Assembly (NCBI GenBank): GCA_945861855.1
Contig: CAMAWG010000014.1
Span: forward strand, 1-45,958
DNA length: 45,958 nucleotides
Origin: Rhodoplanes serenus
Lineage (GTDB): Bacteria > Pseudomonadota > Alphaproteobacteria > Rhizobiales > Xanthobacteraceae
Direction: 5' to 3'
Shown: one piece after another, positions 39,035 through 45,958 of the stretch
How the letters are laid out: every line of letters begins with the position of its first letter
Position numbering within the stretch: the stretch's first letter is position 1
Notes under the pieces: model-generated
Database searches by the model: none
The model's input: only the letters and a program-made list of their open reading frames with translations
What the model was told of the DNA's origin: nothing
Position numbers and translations under genes: made by a program

Positions 39035-39780
39035 CCGATCACCCCCGCGTCCTTGAGCTTGCCGACAAGCTCGGCGGGCGAAGCGACCTTCACGCCGGAC
39101 TTGCGGCTCGGCGGCTCGACCGTCTTCACCAGTTCGAGGCGAGGCTTGGCGTCGACGCCGTAGGCTTCGGGGGTCTTGTCCTCGATTGGCTTCTTCTTCG
39201 CCTTCATGATGTTCGGCAGGCTCGCGTAGCGCGGCTCGTTCAGGCGCAGATCGGTGGTAACGATCGCAGGGCCTTTCAGCTTCACGGTCTGCAATCCACC
39301 GTCCACCTCGCGCGTCACCTGAATGCTGTCCCCATCGATCACGAGCTTCGAAGCGAAGGTGCCCTGCGGCCAGCCGGTCAGTGCCGCGAGCATCTGGCCG
39401 GTCTGGTTGCAGTCGTCGTCGATCGCCTGCTTGCCCATGATGACGAGGCCGGGCTTCTCGGCATCGACGATGGCCTTGAGAATCTTGGCGACCGCGAGCG
39501 GCTCGACCGGCCCGTCGACCTTCACCAGGATGCCGCGGTCGGCGCCCATGGCGAGCGCGGTGCGGATCGTTTCGCCGGCCTGCTGGGGCCCGATCGAAAC
39601 CGCGATGATCTCCGTGGCCTTGCCCGCCTCTTTCAGCCGGATCGCCTCTTCGACCGCGATCTCGTCGAAGGGATTTATCGACATCTTCACGTTGGCAAGC
39701 TCGACACCCGAACCGTCGGCCTTGACGCGAATTTTAATGTCCTTGTCCACCACCCGCTTCACGGGCACCACGATCTTCAT
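39031..39780 (-). CDS. etfB: Electron transfer flavoprotein beta subunit
   Basis: A 249-residue AMP-binding subunit beginning [20 protein letters not shown], with the ETF-beta signature region [20 protein letters not shown] and KAKKKPIE near the C-terminus. It is the first gene of etfB-etfA-hbd. A sigma-70 promoter lies 63-91 bases upstream, immediately before the inserted IS1595-like remnant. Confidence 0.96.
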   Translation of the reverse strand: MKIVVPVKRVVDKDIKIRVKADGSGVELANVKMSINPFDEIAVEEAIRLKEAGKATEIIAVSIGPQQAGETIRTALAMGADRGILVKVDGPVEPLAVAKILKAIVDAEKPGLVIMGKQAIDDDCNQTGQMLAALTGWPQGTFASKLVIDGDSIQVTREVDGGLQTVKLKGPAIVTTDLRLNEPRYASLPNIMKAKKKPIEDKTPEAYGVDAKPRLELVKTVEPPSRKSGVKVASPAELVGKLKDAGVIG

Positions 39781-39842
39781 GTTCTTAGTCAGCTCCTCGG
39801 GCCATTTTGCCCCGGAATCCGGGCCCGGAATTGGTGCGCTGC

Positions 39843-39871
39843 ACCCTAATCGCCGAGTTATTCGGGGTCAA
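39843..39871 (-). promoter_or_regulatory. Sigma-70 promoter of etfBA-hbd
   Basis: On the minus strand TTGACC (39866-39871), 17 bases, then TAGGGT (39843-39848). The start near 39836 gives a leader of about 55 bases. The promoter lies just before the decayed transposase, so the operon kept its own promoter despite the insertion. Confidence 0.5.
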
Positions 39872-39904
39872 CGCCGGGTCTGGGGACTTCAGTCACGACA
39901 GCCG

Positions 39905-40324
39905 CCGGAAGGGCCGGCGGGCCGCGCAAGAGCGATTATCAGGGACTTTGGCGCGGTCAGCCGCAAGGGGAACGTCATCGCTCGCATGCTGCGCGAGCCA
40001 ACAAGGCAGCGGCGCATCAACTCGTAAAGAAGGTTTCTCTAACAAGGCTAGCTTGCTCGCGAGCGACGAAAGCAGCGCCTACCACGGCTTGGAGTCGAAT
40101 GACTACCAACGCGGAACCGTCGATCAGGCGACAAGCAGTACGTTGTCGGCGCAGTCCACACCAACACAATTGAAGGCTTTTGGTCGATCTGCAAGCGCGG
40201 CGTTGTCGGCAGCTTCCACAATGTCAGCGCCAAGTATCTGCCGTTGTACGTTGCGGAATTCCATTCCGCTACAATAACCGGCAAAATCCCGATATGTTTG
40301 GTACGGCTGTAGCAGGGTGCTGAG
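39905..40324 (+). mobile_element. Decayed IS1595-family transposase (C-terminal part)
   Basis: Pieces in different frames read as the catalytic and C-terminal part of an IS1595-type transposase. These are AVSRKGNVIARML (about 39950-39990), KASLLASDESSAYHGLE (about 40042-40095) and VVGAVHTNTIEGFWSICKRG with SFHNVSAKYLPLYVAEFH (about 40140-40265). After another frame change come RYNNRQNPDMFGTAVAGC and a stop near 40324. At least three frame breaks and a missing N-terminal zinc-ribbon half show it is dead. No clear terminal inverted repeat or target duplication was found. Confidence 0.8.
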
Positions 40325-40379
40325 GCGCAGAAGGAGCCGCAAGAGCAAGCGGAAGTGCGCTCAGCAAGGGGCATAACAA

Positions 40380-41248
40380 GTGCGAGGAGTTGTTGTTGCG
40401 TCGTTTCTTGTTTTTGCATTGGTGCTGCCAGCTTCATCGCAGCAACCAGATGCCATAGGTCGCGATAACGCAGGCCAGATAACAGCCGAGCGACAAGGGC
40501 CCCAGGGCCACAGGCGAACACCAATGCCACCACGACGCATTTTGCGCCGGGCAATCGCGTAGATAGCAGCACCTATCGCGCCATATGCGATAGCCCCAAG
40601 GACAAAGACCACGCCGATCTGTGTCAGCAATGGCGCGTGGCGGATACCGCTGAACGCCAGATATGGTTGACGGTGCTGGGGCTGGTGCTCCTTTTCTTCA
40701 CGCTTGTCTTCACGGGGATTGCGGCCGTTGCTACCCGTCAAACGGTCAAGGCTATGCAACTCACCGCTGGCCACATTTTGAAGGTCGAGCGAGCTTACGT
40801 GGGGCTGTCCCACGAAGAACCGGGACTTAACCCCGACAACAGGAAGGTCGCCGTTCAAGTTCAGAACACTGGCGAAACTCCTGCCAAGGTCGTTGGCGTG
40901 CGGTTGGGTATCGCTGTTGTTGAGAAAGACGGCGATCTGCCTTCCGTCCCGCCAAGCATGGAGGATCACCCATCGGCGCAGGCGTTTTTGCAGGCAGGGG
41001 ACCGCTTCACTGTGAGGCAGGGCTTGCCCATCAGCGACGCAGACTGGGGCGACATAACGCGGGGTGCCAAGACGCTCTATGTCGTGGGCTTGGTGGAGTA
41101 CATCGACGTATTCGATGTTTGGCACCGCGCAGGGTACGCGCGGCGCTACGCCCACGGGCGGCTCAAAAATAATCTGACGTTCGCACCCGGCGATGCCTAC
41201 AGCTACGACATTGAAATTGCCGAAAGCAACCGCCTGATTGGCACTTAG
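40380..41248 (+). pseudogene. Frameshifted membrane protein, uncharacterised
   Basis: A GTG at 40380 with AAGGGG upstream starts a signal peptide (VVVASFLVFALVLPASSQQ) and runs to a stop at 40562 in that frame. A second frame, open from about 40470 with no early start codon, continues the protein: APGNRVDSSTYRAICDSPKD, then QWRVADTAERQIW, a membrane helix (WLTVLGLVLLFFTLVFTGIAAV) and a C-terminal beta-rich domain ending at 41248. Joining the two needs a one-base correction near 40490-40510. Base composition is lower in GC than the neighbours. Similar signal-CxxP-CQQW-helix proteins occur in mobile regions (from memory). GTG 40637 could still give a 203-residue remainder. Confidence 0.6.
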
Positions 41249-41432
41249 GCCGATAAGCACCAATAGCGCCGCGCCGCCCTGTCGGAGCCAGCGGTAGACC
41301 TTCCCTTACTGTCGAGTACCGGATAATCGCCCGCGCAAGATGGGACGTTCTATTTTTTGAAATTCGGCCACACCGGCGTTCACCGCCCGGGCACGCAACG
41401 GCCAGGCGGACGACCCGTTCTCGCCGCCTCAA

Positions 41433-42140
41433 TCAGAATTTCGCGGTCCGCCTCGGGTCGTCATCGCGCAGGTTTTCGAAGCGATCCTGAGTGATGAGGC
41501 CGAAGCCGAGGATGGTCCTGTGGTGCAGCATTTGCGGATTGAAGCCCGCACGCTGGCAGCCCTTCAGGGACGCGATGTTGTCGACGCCCACAAACGTGAG
41601 AACATGACGGGCATCGATGTCCGTGGCGCGTTCGGCGATCAGCGCCATCGCCGCCGACATGATCCCAAGACCGCGATACTTGGGAGGCGTATAGGCATTC
41701 TCCAGCAGCGCCTGTTGCGCTTCGAGCGCCGGAAATCCTCCGAGCCGCCGGATGAAATCATTGTCCCCGGCGCCAAAGAGCCACTGCACGTAGCACGGCG
41801 TATCGCTGCGCGTGTCGATCGCGACAAAGCCGCGACGCGCGCCCTTGTCGATGAAGCTGCGCCGCGACGCGAGCTCCGCCTTCTCACCCAGGTCGTCCGG
41901 TGCGATGTCGAAAGAAAACAGCGCCGCCAGATCGCGGTCCTGCAGCGGCCGCACCGCGATCGGAATCTTGGCGCTGGGTTTCTCCAGCGACAGCGCGAGG
42001 TCCCGGCAGAGCCCATAGCGGGTGGACTTGAGGCATAGCCCGAGCTTGAGCCGGCGGGCCACCCCGTGTTGAATCCGCGCGATCCCGTCGCGAACCATGG
42101 ACATTGAATCGACGCGAGGCTGAGTCGCTTCTACCGTCAT
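41433..42140 (-). CDS. GNAT family acetyltransferase
   Basis: A 235-residue protein. Residues about 55-215 form a GNAT fold with acetyl-CoA motif YTPPKYRGLGIMSAAMALIAE and a later GCQRAGF motif. A 55-residue N-terminal extension precedes the fold. The acceptor is unknown. ATG 42140 has AGGGA upstream. It lies in the segment between the etf and cobalamin adenosyltransferase operons, but its GC content resembles that of the chromosome, so it may predate the inserted material. Confidence 0.8.
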   Translation of the reverse strand: MTVEATQPRVDSMSMVRDGIARIQHGVARRLKLGLCLKSTRYGLCRDLALSLEKPSAKIPIAVRPLQDRDLAALFSFDIAPDDLGEKAELASRRSFIDKGARRGFVAIDTRSDTPCYVQWLFGAGDNDFIRRLGGFPALEAQQALLENAYTPPKYRGLGIMSAAMALIAERATDIDARHVLTFVGVDNIASLKGCQRAGFNPQMLHHRTILGFGLITQDRFENLRDDDPRRTAKF

Positions 42141-42370
42141 TGTGGGTCCCTAACGGAACGCCCCTTATCGCAGACGTACCGCGACGAATTGAAATTCGCG
42201 GAGGGAACAATGCGGCTGAAGCGATTAACAGGCGGTTTCAAGGTTCCGCGACACGAGGCTGGCGCGGGCGCCGCATGCCAATCCCACCCATCATGGTTTC
42301 AGCAAAATGAAGTGCTGCGTTGCATCAAAGTCCAGCAACGACGAAACTACTTCGCGCGAATGACGGAGCG

Positions 42371-42943
42371 TCAACGGTTCTGGCCGGGCGCCCACAGCAC
42401 GTCGCGCGCGCCCTTGTCGTTGGCATAGCGGCCCGCGACAAACAGGAAGTCGGACAGGCGGTTGACGTATTTCAGCGAAGCGTCGGTGACGGTCTCGCCC
42501 GGCTGGTCTTTCAGCTCGACCATGATGCGCTCGGCGCGGCGGCAAATGGTGCGCGCGAGATGCATGTAGGCGGCAGCCGGCGTGCCGCCGGGAAGGATGA
42601 AGGAACGCAGCGGCGCGAGGTCTGCGTTGAGCCGGTCGATCTCGCCCTCGATCCAGGCGACCTGCGCGTCGGTGACGGTGAGCCGCGCGCCGCCCGGCCC
42701 CTTCTCCGACAGGCAGAGATCGGCCTCGACGTCGAACAGATCGTTCTGGATGCGCCCGAGCGCGGGATCGATCGCGGCGTCGCCCGCGGTGTGCAGGCGG
42801 ACCATGCCGATCGTGGCATTGACCTCGTCGAGCGTGCCGTAGGCCGCGACCCGCAGGTCGTACTTCTTGCGGCGGTCGCCGGAGCCGAGCGCCGTCGTGC
42901 CGTCGTCGCCGGTGCGGGTGTAGATGCGGTTCAATGCGACCAT
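42371..42943 (-). CDS. ATP:cob(I)alamin adenosyltransferase (PduO type)
   Basis: A 190-residue enzyme that makes adenosylcobalamin, with the ATP-binding N-terminus YTRTGDDGTTALGSGDRRKK, the central LRSFILPGG and helix CRRAERIMVEL, and the ending YVNRLSDFLFVAGR. ATG 42943 is preceded by GGAGAGG. It is the third gene of TspO-HIG1-adenosyltransferase; in related genomes this set is often next to etfBA (from memory), here about 2.6 kb away. Confidence 0.93.
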   Translation of the reverse strand: MVALNRIYTRTGDDGTTALGSGDRRKKYDLRVAAYGTLDEVNATIGMVRLHTAGDAAIDPALGRIQNDLFDVEADLCLSEKGPGGARLTVTDAQVAWIEGEIDRLNADLAPLRSFILPGGTPAAAYMHLARTICRRAERIMVELKDQPGETVTDASLKYVNRLSDFLFVAGRYANDKGARDVLWAPGQNR

Positions 42944-42960
42944 GGCATCCTCTCCGGGCG

Positions 42961-43155
42961 TCAGCCTCTCATGATCCAGATCGTCCCCATGATGACGACG
43001 ATGGCGACGAATTGCAGAAGCACGCGCAGCCGCATCAGCTTCTGCGAGGTGTTGGGCGAGCCGCCGCGCGTCATGTTGATGAGGCCGAGCAGCAGCACGA
43101 CTGCAACCGCGCCGATGGCGATCGGAACCATGTAATGCGACATGAAACTGGACAT
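42961..43155 (-). CDS. HIG1-domain twin-transmembrane protein
   Basis: A 64-residue protein with two helices (about 9-27 and 45-62) separated by RGGSPNTSQKLMRLRVLLQ, matching the HIG1 (hypoxia-induced) domain found in respiratory supercomplex factors. Its bacterial function is unknown. ATG 43155 has GGAG upstream, and the adenosyltransferase starts 17 bases after its stop. Confidence 0.8.
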   Translation of the reverse strand: MSSFMSHYMVPIAIGAVAVVLLLGLINMTRGGSPNTSQKLMRLRVLLQFVAIVVIMGTIWIMRG

Positions 43156-43199
43156 GAAGCTCTCCTAGCACCCGGAACGGGCCGTGGCCAAGGCGTCCA

Positions 43200-43712
43200 T
43201 CAATTGAGCGCCACGATGGCGGCGTTGAGCGCGGTCGCATAGCAGACCCACGCAAGATACGGCGCGAGCAGCGCCCCCGCCGCCCGGTCGATCCGCCAGA
43301 ACGCGACCATCGTCGCCGCCAACGAAAGCAGCAGCGCACCGATGACGGCGAGGCCAAGCGCAGGCGCCTCAAACCCGAAGAACGCCTGCGACCAGGCCGC
43401 GTTGAGCGCGAGTTGCGCCACAAACAGCGCGACAGCCTTCGTCCGCGCAGGATCGCTGGCCGCGCCGACGCGCCAGACCGCAACCGCCATCATGGTGTAG
43501 AGAACGGTCCAGACCGGCCCGAACACCGCGTTCGGCGGCGTGAACGACGGCTTGGCGAGACCGGCGTACCAGGTCGGGATTTTCGGCAGCGTGACCGACG
43601 AGCCGGCGAGCGCGACCGCCGCGACGACCGCGAGCCAGAACGCCAGCATGAGCCATCGCCCGTATCCCGCACCCGGAACTGTCCGTTCAGCTTGCGACAT
43701 TTTTATTCGCAT
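43200..43712 (-). CDS. tspO: TspO/MBR family protein
   Basis: A 170-residue five-helix membrane protein with the conserved residues of the tryptophan-rich sensory protein family: WYAGLAKPSFTPPNAVFGPVWTVLYTMMA, QLALNAAWSQAFF and a final YLAWVCYATALNAAI. Bacterial TspO binds porphyrins and affects tetrapyrrole-linked regulation. ATG 43712 is preceded by GGAG at nine bases; ATG 43700 is also possible. A TATATA-like -10 lies at about 43731. Confidence 0.92.
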   Translation of the reverse strand: MRIKMSQAERTVPGAGYGRWLMLAFWLAVVAAVALAGSSVTLPKIPTWYAGLAKPSFTPPNAVFGPVWTVLYTMMAVAVWRVGAASDPARTKAVALFVAQLALNAAWSQAFFGFEAPALGLAVIGALLLSLAATMVAFWRIDRAAGALLAPYLAWVCYATALNAAIVALN

Positions 43713-43791
43713 CCCTTTTCGCTCCAATCCTATATAGGGACCGATCGCGACCGGAAGCAGTGCCCCTCATGCCGTCCAGGAAAGCAACACG

Positions 43792-44721
43792 ATGAAAGGC
43801 CGCATACTTGTGCTCGGCGCCGCCGGGCGGCTCGGCTTTGTCGCCGCCGAGACCTTCCGCGACGCGGGATGGCAGGTGAAAGGCCTGGTGCGCCCCGGCC
43901 GCGCTGGCGCGCTGCCGCACAAGATCGAAGCCGTCGAAGCGGTGACGCGCGACGAGGCGATCGCCGCGGCGCAGGGCTGCTGCGTGGTGCTCAATGCGCT
44001 CAACCCCGTGATCACCGAATGGAAGAAAAACGCGCTGTCGCTCGCCTATGGGGCGATCGCGGCGGCCGAGAGCAACGGCGCGACCTTGCTGTTTCCGGGC
44101 AGCGTCTGGAACTACGGCCGCGGCATGCCGCCGGTGCTCGATGAAAACACGCCGATGCAGCCCACGACGCGCAAGGGCGCCATGCGAGTCGAGATCGAGC
44201 AGCGCATCCAGGAGGCGTGCGACCGCGGCATGCGCGCCGTCGTGCTGCGCGCCGGCGATTTCTTCGGCGGCGGAGTGGGCTCCTGGTTCGACCTGGTGCT
44301 CGCCAAGGACATGGAACGCGGCCGCCTCACCTATCCCGGCCCGCTCGACGTCGAGCATGCCTGGGCCTACCTGCCGGACTACGCGGCGACGCTGGTGCGG
44401 CTTGCGGAGCAGCGCGAGAGTTTCGGTTCATGCGAGACGTTCGGATTTCCCGGCCATGCGCTGACGGGGCGCGAATTCCTCGCGACGGTCGAGGCGGTCA
44501 CGAAAGGCACATTCACCAAGCGGACGATGGGGTGGTGGTTTCTCAAGACATTTGGGCAGTTCCTGAGGATGGGCCGCGAGCTGTCGGAACTCGAGTATCT
44601 CTGGCGGGTGCCGCATCGCATTTCCGGCGACAAGCTCAAGGCCGCCATCGGCGAGATCCCGCACACGCCGCTGCCGGATGCGATAGAGGCTTCGCTGCGC
44701 GATGTCGGTTATCGCGTGTAA
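43792..44721 (+). CDS. NAD-dependent epimerase/dehydratase-like protein (SDR)
   Basis: A 309-residue extended-SDR protein with nucleotide motif VLGAAGRLG near residue 6. The usual YxxxK is not obvious; TTRKGAMRVEIEQ occupies the equivalent region, so it may be an atypical or NADB-like reductase. Substrate unknown. ATG 43792 has AGGAAAG upstream. Its stop is one base short of overlapping the convergent host-attachment gene. Confidence 0.82.
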   Translation: MKGRILVLGAAGRLGFVAAETFRDAGWQVKGLVRPGRAGALPHKIEAVEAVTRDEAIAAAQGCCVVLNALNPVITEWKKNALSLAYGAIAAAESNGATLLFPGSVWNYGRGMPPVLDENTPMQPTTRKGAMRVEIEQRIQEACDRGMRAVVLRAGDFFGGGVGSWFDLVLAKDMERGRLTYPGPLDVEHAWAYLPDYAATLVRLAEQRESFGSCETFGFPGHALTGREFLATVEAVTKGTFTKRTMGWWFLKTFGQFLRMGRELSELEYLWRVPHRISGDKLKAAIGEIPHTPLPDAIEASLRDVGYRV

Positions 44722-45159
44722 TCAGTCGGCGAGGTGGCGCTCGATCTCATCGATCGGCATTTTCACATAGTCCTTCTCGACTTCGCCCGTGATGGCCTGC
44801 CGCACATGCTTCGAAAACTCCTTACGCAGCACGCCGATGGCGCGCGGCGGCGCCACCACGATCAACGAAGGCATTTCGCCGCCGAGGACCGCCTTGTCGA
44901 GCCGCACCGCAAGCTTCGCCAGGAAGCGCTGCTCCGACTGATCGTGCCAGTCGGTCTGCTCCATGGCGCTACGCCCGTTGCTCATCGAGTTGAACGATCG
45001 GCCGGGCTTATCGGTCCCGATGTCGCTGGTTTTCGGATCGTCCTGCTCGTAGACCTCCTTGGTCTTCAGGCTTGGCGTTTTCCGGTTGCCCGCGTTCTGC
45101 AGAACCAGCGCCTTGGCGCCGTCGCAGACCACGACCCATGCCCCGCTATCGATTTTCAT
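44722..45159 (-). CDS. Host attachment family protein
   Basis: A 145-residue protein beginning MKIDSGAWVVVCDGAKALVLQN, with GRSFNSMSNGRSAMEQTDWHDQSEQRFL and LIVVAPPRAIGVLR. These are features of the family annotated as host attachment protein, related to release-factor-like (baeRF) domains. The name comes from a plant-attachment mutant phenotype in Agrobacterium; biochemical activity is unproven. ATG 45159 has GGAGAAG upstream. No partner genes nearby. Confidence 0.85.
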   Translation of the reverse strand: MKIDSGAWVVVCDGAKALVLQNAGNRKTPSLKTKEVYEQDDPKTSDIGTDKPGRSFNSMSNGRSAMEQTDWHDQSEQRFLAKLAVRLDKAVLGGEMPSLIVVAPPRAIGVLRKEFSKHVRQAITGEVEKDYVKMPIDEIERHLAD

Positions 45160-45298
45160 GAAACTTCTCCAAAGACAGCAAATGATCGGCCCATTGGCTC
45201 GGGTCCGCTTTGACAAGGATCAACGCCCCAAACGGTGGATTGGTTGCGGCTTTGCGTGGCATCCACCACTGTGCAATTCAGCACAAGGGATGGGGCGG

Positions 45299-45958
45299 TC
45301 AATTCGAACCGTCGAGCAGCCGCCGCGCGATGACCTGCGCCTGGATTTCAGCGGCGCCCTCGAAGATCGACAGGATTCGCGCGTCGCACAGGATGCGCGA
45401 GATCGGAAACTCCATGGCAAAGCCGTTGCCGCCGTGGATCTGCACGGCGTTGTCGGCGTTGGACCATGCGATGCGAGCCGCGAGCAGCTTCGCCATGCCG
45501 GCCTCAAGATCGCAGCGCCGCCCGGAATCCTTCTGCCGCGCCGCGTAATAGGTGAGCTGCCGCGCGATCATGATCTCGACGGCCATGATCGCGATCTTGT
45601 CGGCCACGCGCGGAAACTTGACGATCGGTTCGCCGAACTGCACGCGGTTCTGCGCGTAGGTCAGCGCCTGCTCCATCGCCGACTGCGCGACACCGATGGC
45701 GCGCGCCGCGGTCTGGATGCGCGCCGATTCGAACGTCGCCATGAGTTGCTTGAAGCCCAGGCCCTCAACGCCGCCGAGCAGGCTCGACGCCTTCACCTCG
45801 AAGCCGTCGAACGCGATCTCGTATTCCTTCATGCCGCGATAGCCGAGCACCTCGATCTCGGTGCCGGTCATGCCGGCCACCGGAAATGGATTCCGGTCGT
45901 CGCCGCGCGGCTTCTCGGCGAGCAGCATGGAGAGGCCGCGGTAACCCTTCTCATTGGG
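45299..45958 (-). CDS. Acyl-CoA dehydrogenase, C-terminal part (gene continues beyond the right edge)
   Basis: About 220 C-terminal residues of an FAD-dependent acyl-CoA dehydrogenase. They include the mid-domain end ([24 protein letters not shown]) and the helical C-terminal domain with [37 protein letters not shown] and [10 protein letters not shown]; the last glutamate region is typical of the family. The gene lacks its start because it runs off the window. It oxidises acyl-CoA and would pass electrons to the EtfAB encoded here. Confidence 0.92.
   Translation of the reverse strand, partial: PNEKGYRGLSMLLAEKPRGDDRNPFPVAGMTGTEIEVLGYRGMKEYEIAFDGFEVKASSLLGGVEGLGFKQLMATFESARIQTAARAIGVAQSAMEQALTYAQNRVQFGEPIVKFPRVADKIAIMAVEIMIARQLTYYAARQKDSGRRCDLEAGMAKLLAARIAWSNADNAVQIHGGNGFAMEFPISRILCDARILSIFEGAAEIQAQVIARRLLDGSN

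Noticed and set aside
42189..42428. Plus-strand small gene between the GNAT and adenosyltransferase genes
   Set aside because: It has a plausible ribosome site but no family-like sequence, and it runs antisense into the adenosyltransferase gene.

Overview
The window is a piece of a high-GC alphaproteobacterial chromosome, most likely Rhizobiales near Bradyrhizobium/Rhodopseudomonas. Supporting signs are a rhizobial-type 16S leader with its boxA-like element, a CpdR response regulator, CtrA-type boxes, a chorismate mutase-hisC-tyrC block beside metXW, an argH-lptM-lysA-DUF4175 operon divergent from tlpA, and an etfBA-hbd operon. The genus is inference; no 16S body is present, only its first ~24 bases.

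Layout: (1) 1-433, 5' end of a 16S rRNA gene on the minus strand with leader and a strong promoter. (2) 0.8-7 kb, an M23 peptidoglycan hydrolase gene, a palindromic repeat, a PH-domain protein, clpB and a MOSC protein. (3) 7-14.3 kb, methionine (metX-metW) and tyrosine/phenylalanine (chorismate mutase, HisC-like aminotransferase, tyrC) genes transcribed divergently, then DUF2125 and ChaC-like genes. (4) 14.5-18 kb, a large PAS-GGDEF-EAL gene broken by one in-frame stop. (5) 18-24.5 kb, ftsE-ftsX-ydcF-plsC diverging from a zinc-ribbon gene (also broken by one in-frame stop)-cpdR-CPA2 antiporter. (6) 24.5-27.6 kb, an accessory catabolic-looking set: extradiol dioxygenase, solute receptor, MetE-C-like protein. 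(7) 27.6-34 kb, argH-lptM-lysA-DUF4175 and tlpA. (8) 34-37.2 kb, a two-gene putative motility unit, an EamA transporter, and an ArsR-SRPBCC-VOC operon. (9) 37-45.9 kb, etfB-etfA-hbd, then about 2.5 kb with a decayed IS1595-type transposase, a frameshifted membrane gene and a GNAT gene, then cobalamin adenosyltransferase-HIG1-TspO, an NAD-dependent epimerase-like gene, a host-attachment-family gene and the 3' part of an acyl-CoA dehydrogenase gene.

Two themes stand out. First, three perfect TTAA-N7-TTAAC (CtrA-type) boxes lie in intergenic DNA, upstream of an M23 hydrolase, between ftsEX and the cpdR operon, and upstream of the YjfB-like motility pair. Together they suggest a cell-cycle/motility regulon that would include a little-known protein with a C-terminal [DN]G-x3-[IL]DT repeat. 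Second, four genes carry single small lesions in otherwise intact reading frames (14-bp tandem duplication, TAA, TAG, 1-base frameshift). They point either to recent gene decay or to consensus errors, and should be checked before any of these genes is called functional. I did not find a clear defence system, CRISPR array, prophage or biosynthetic cluster.
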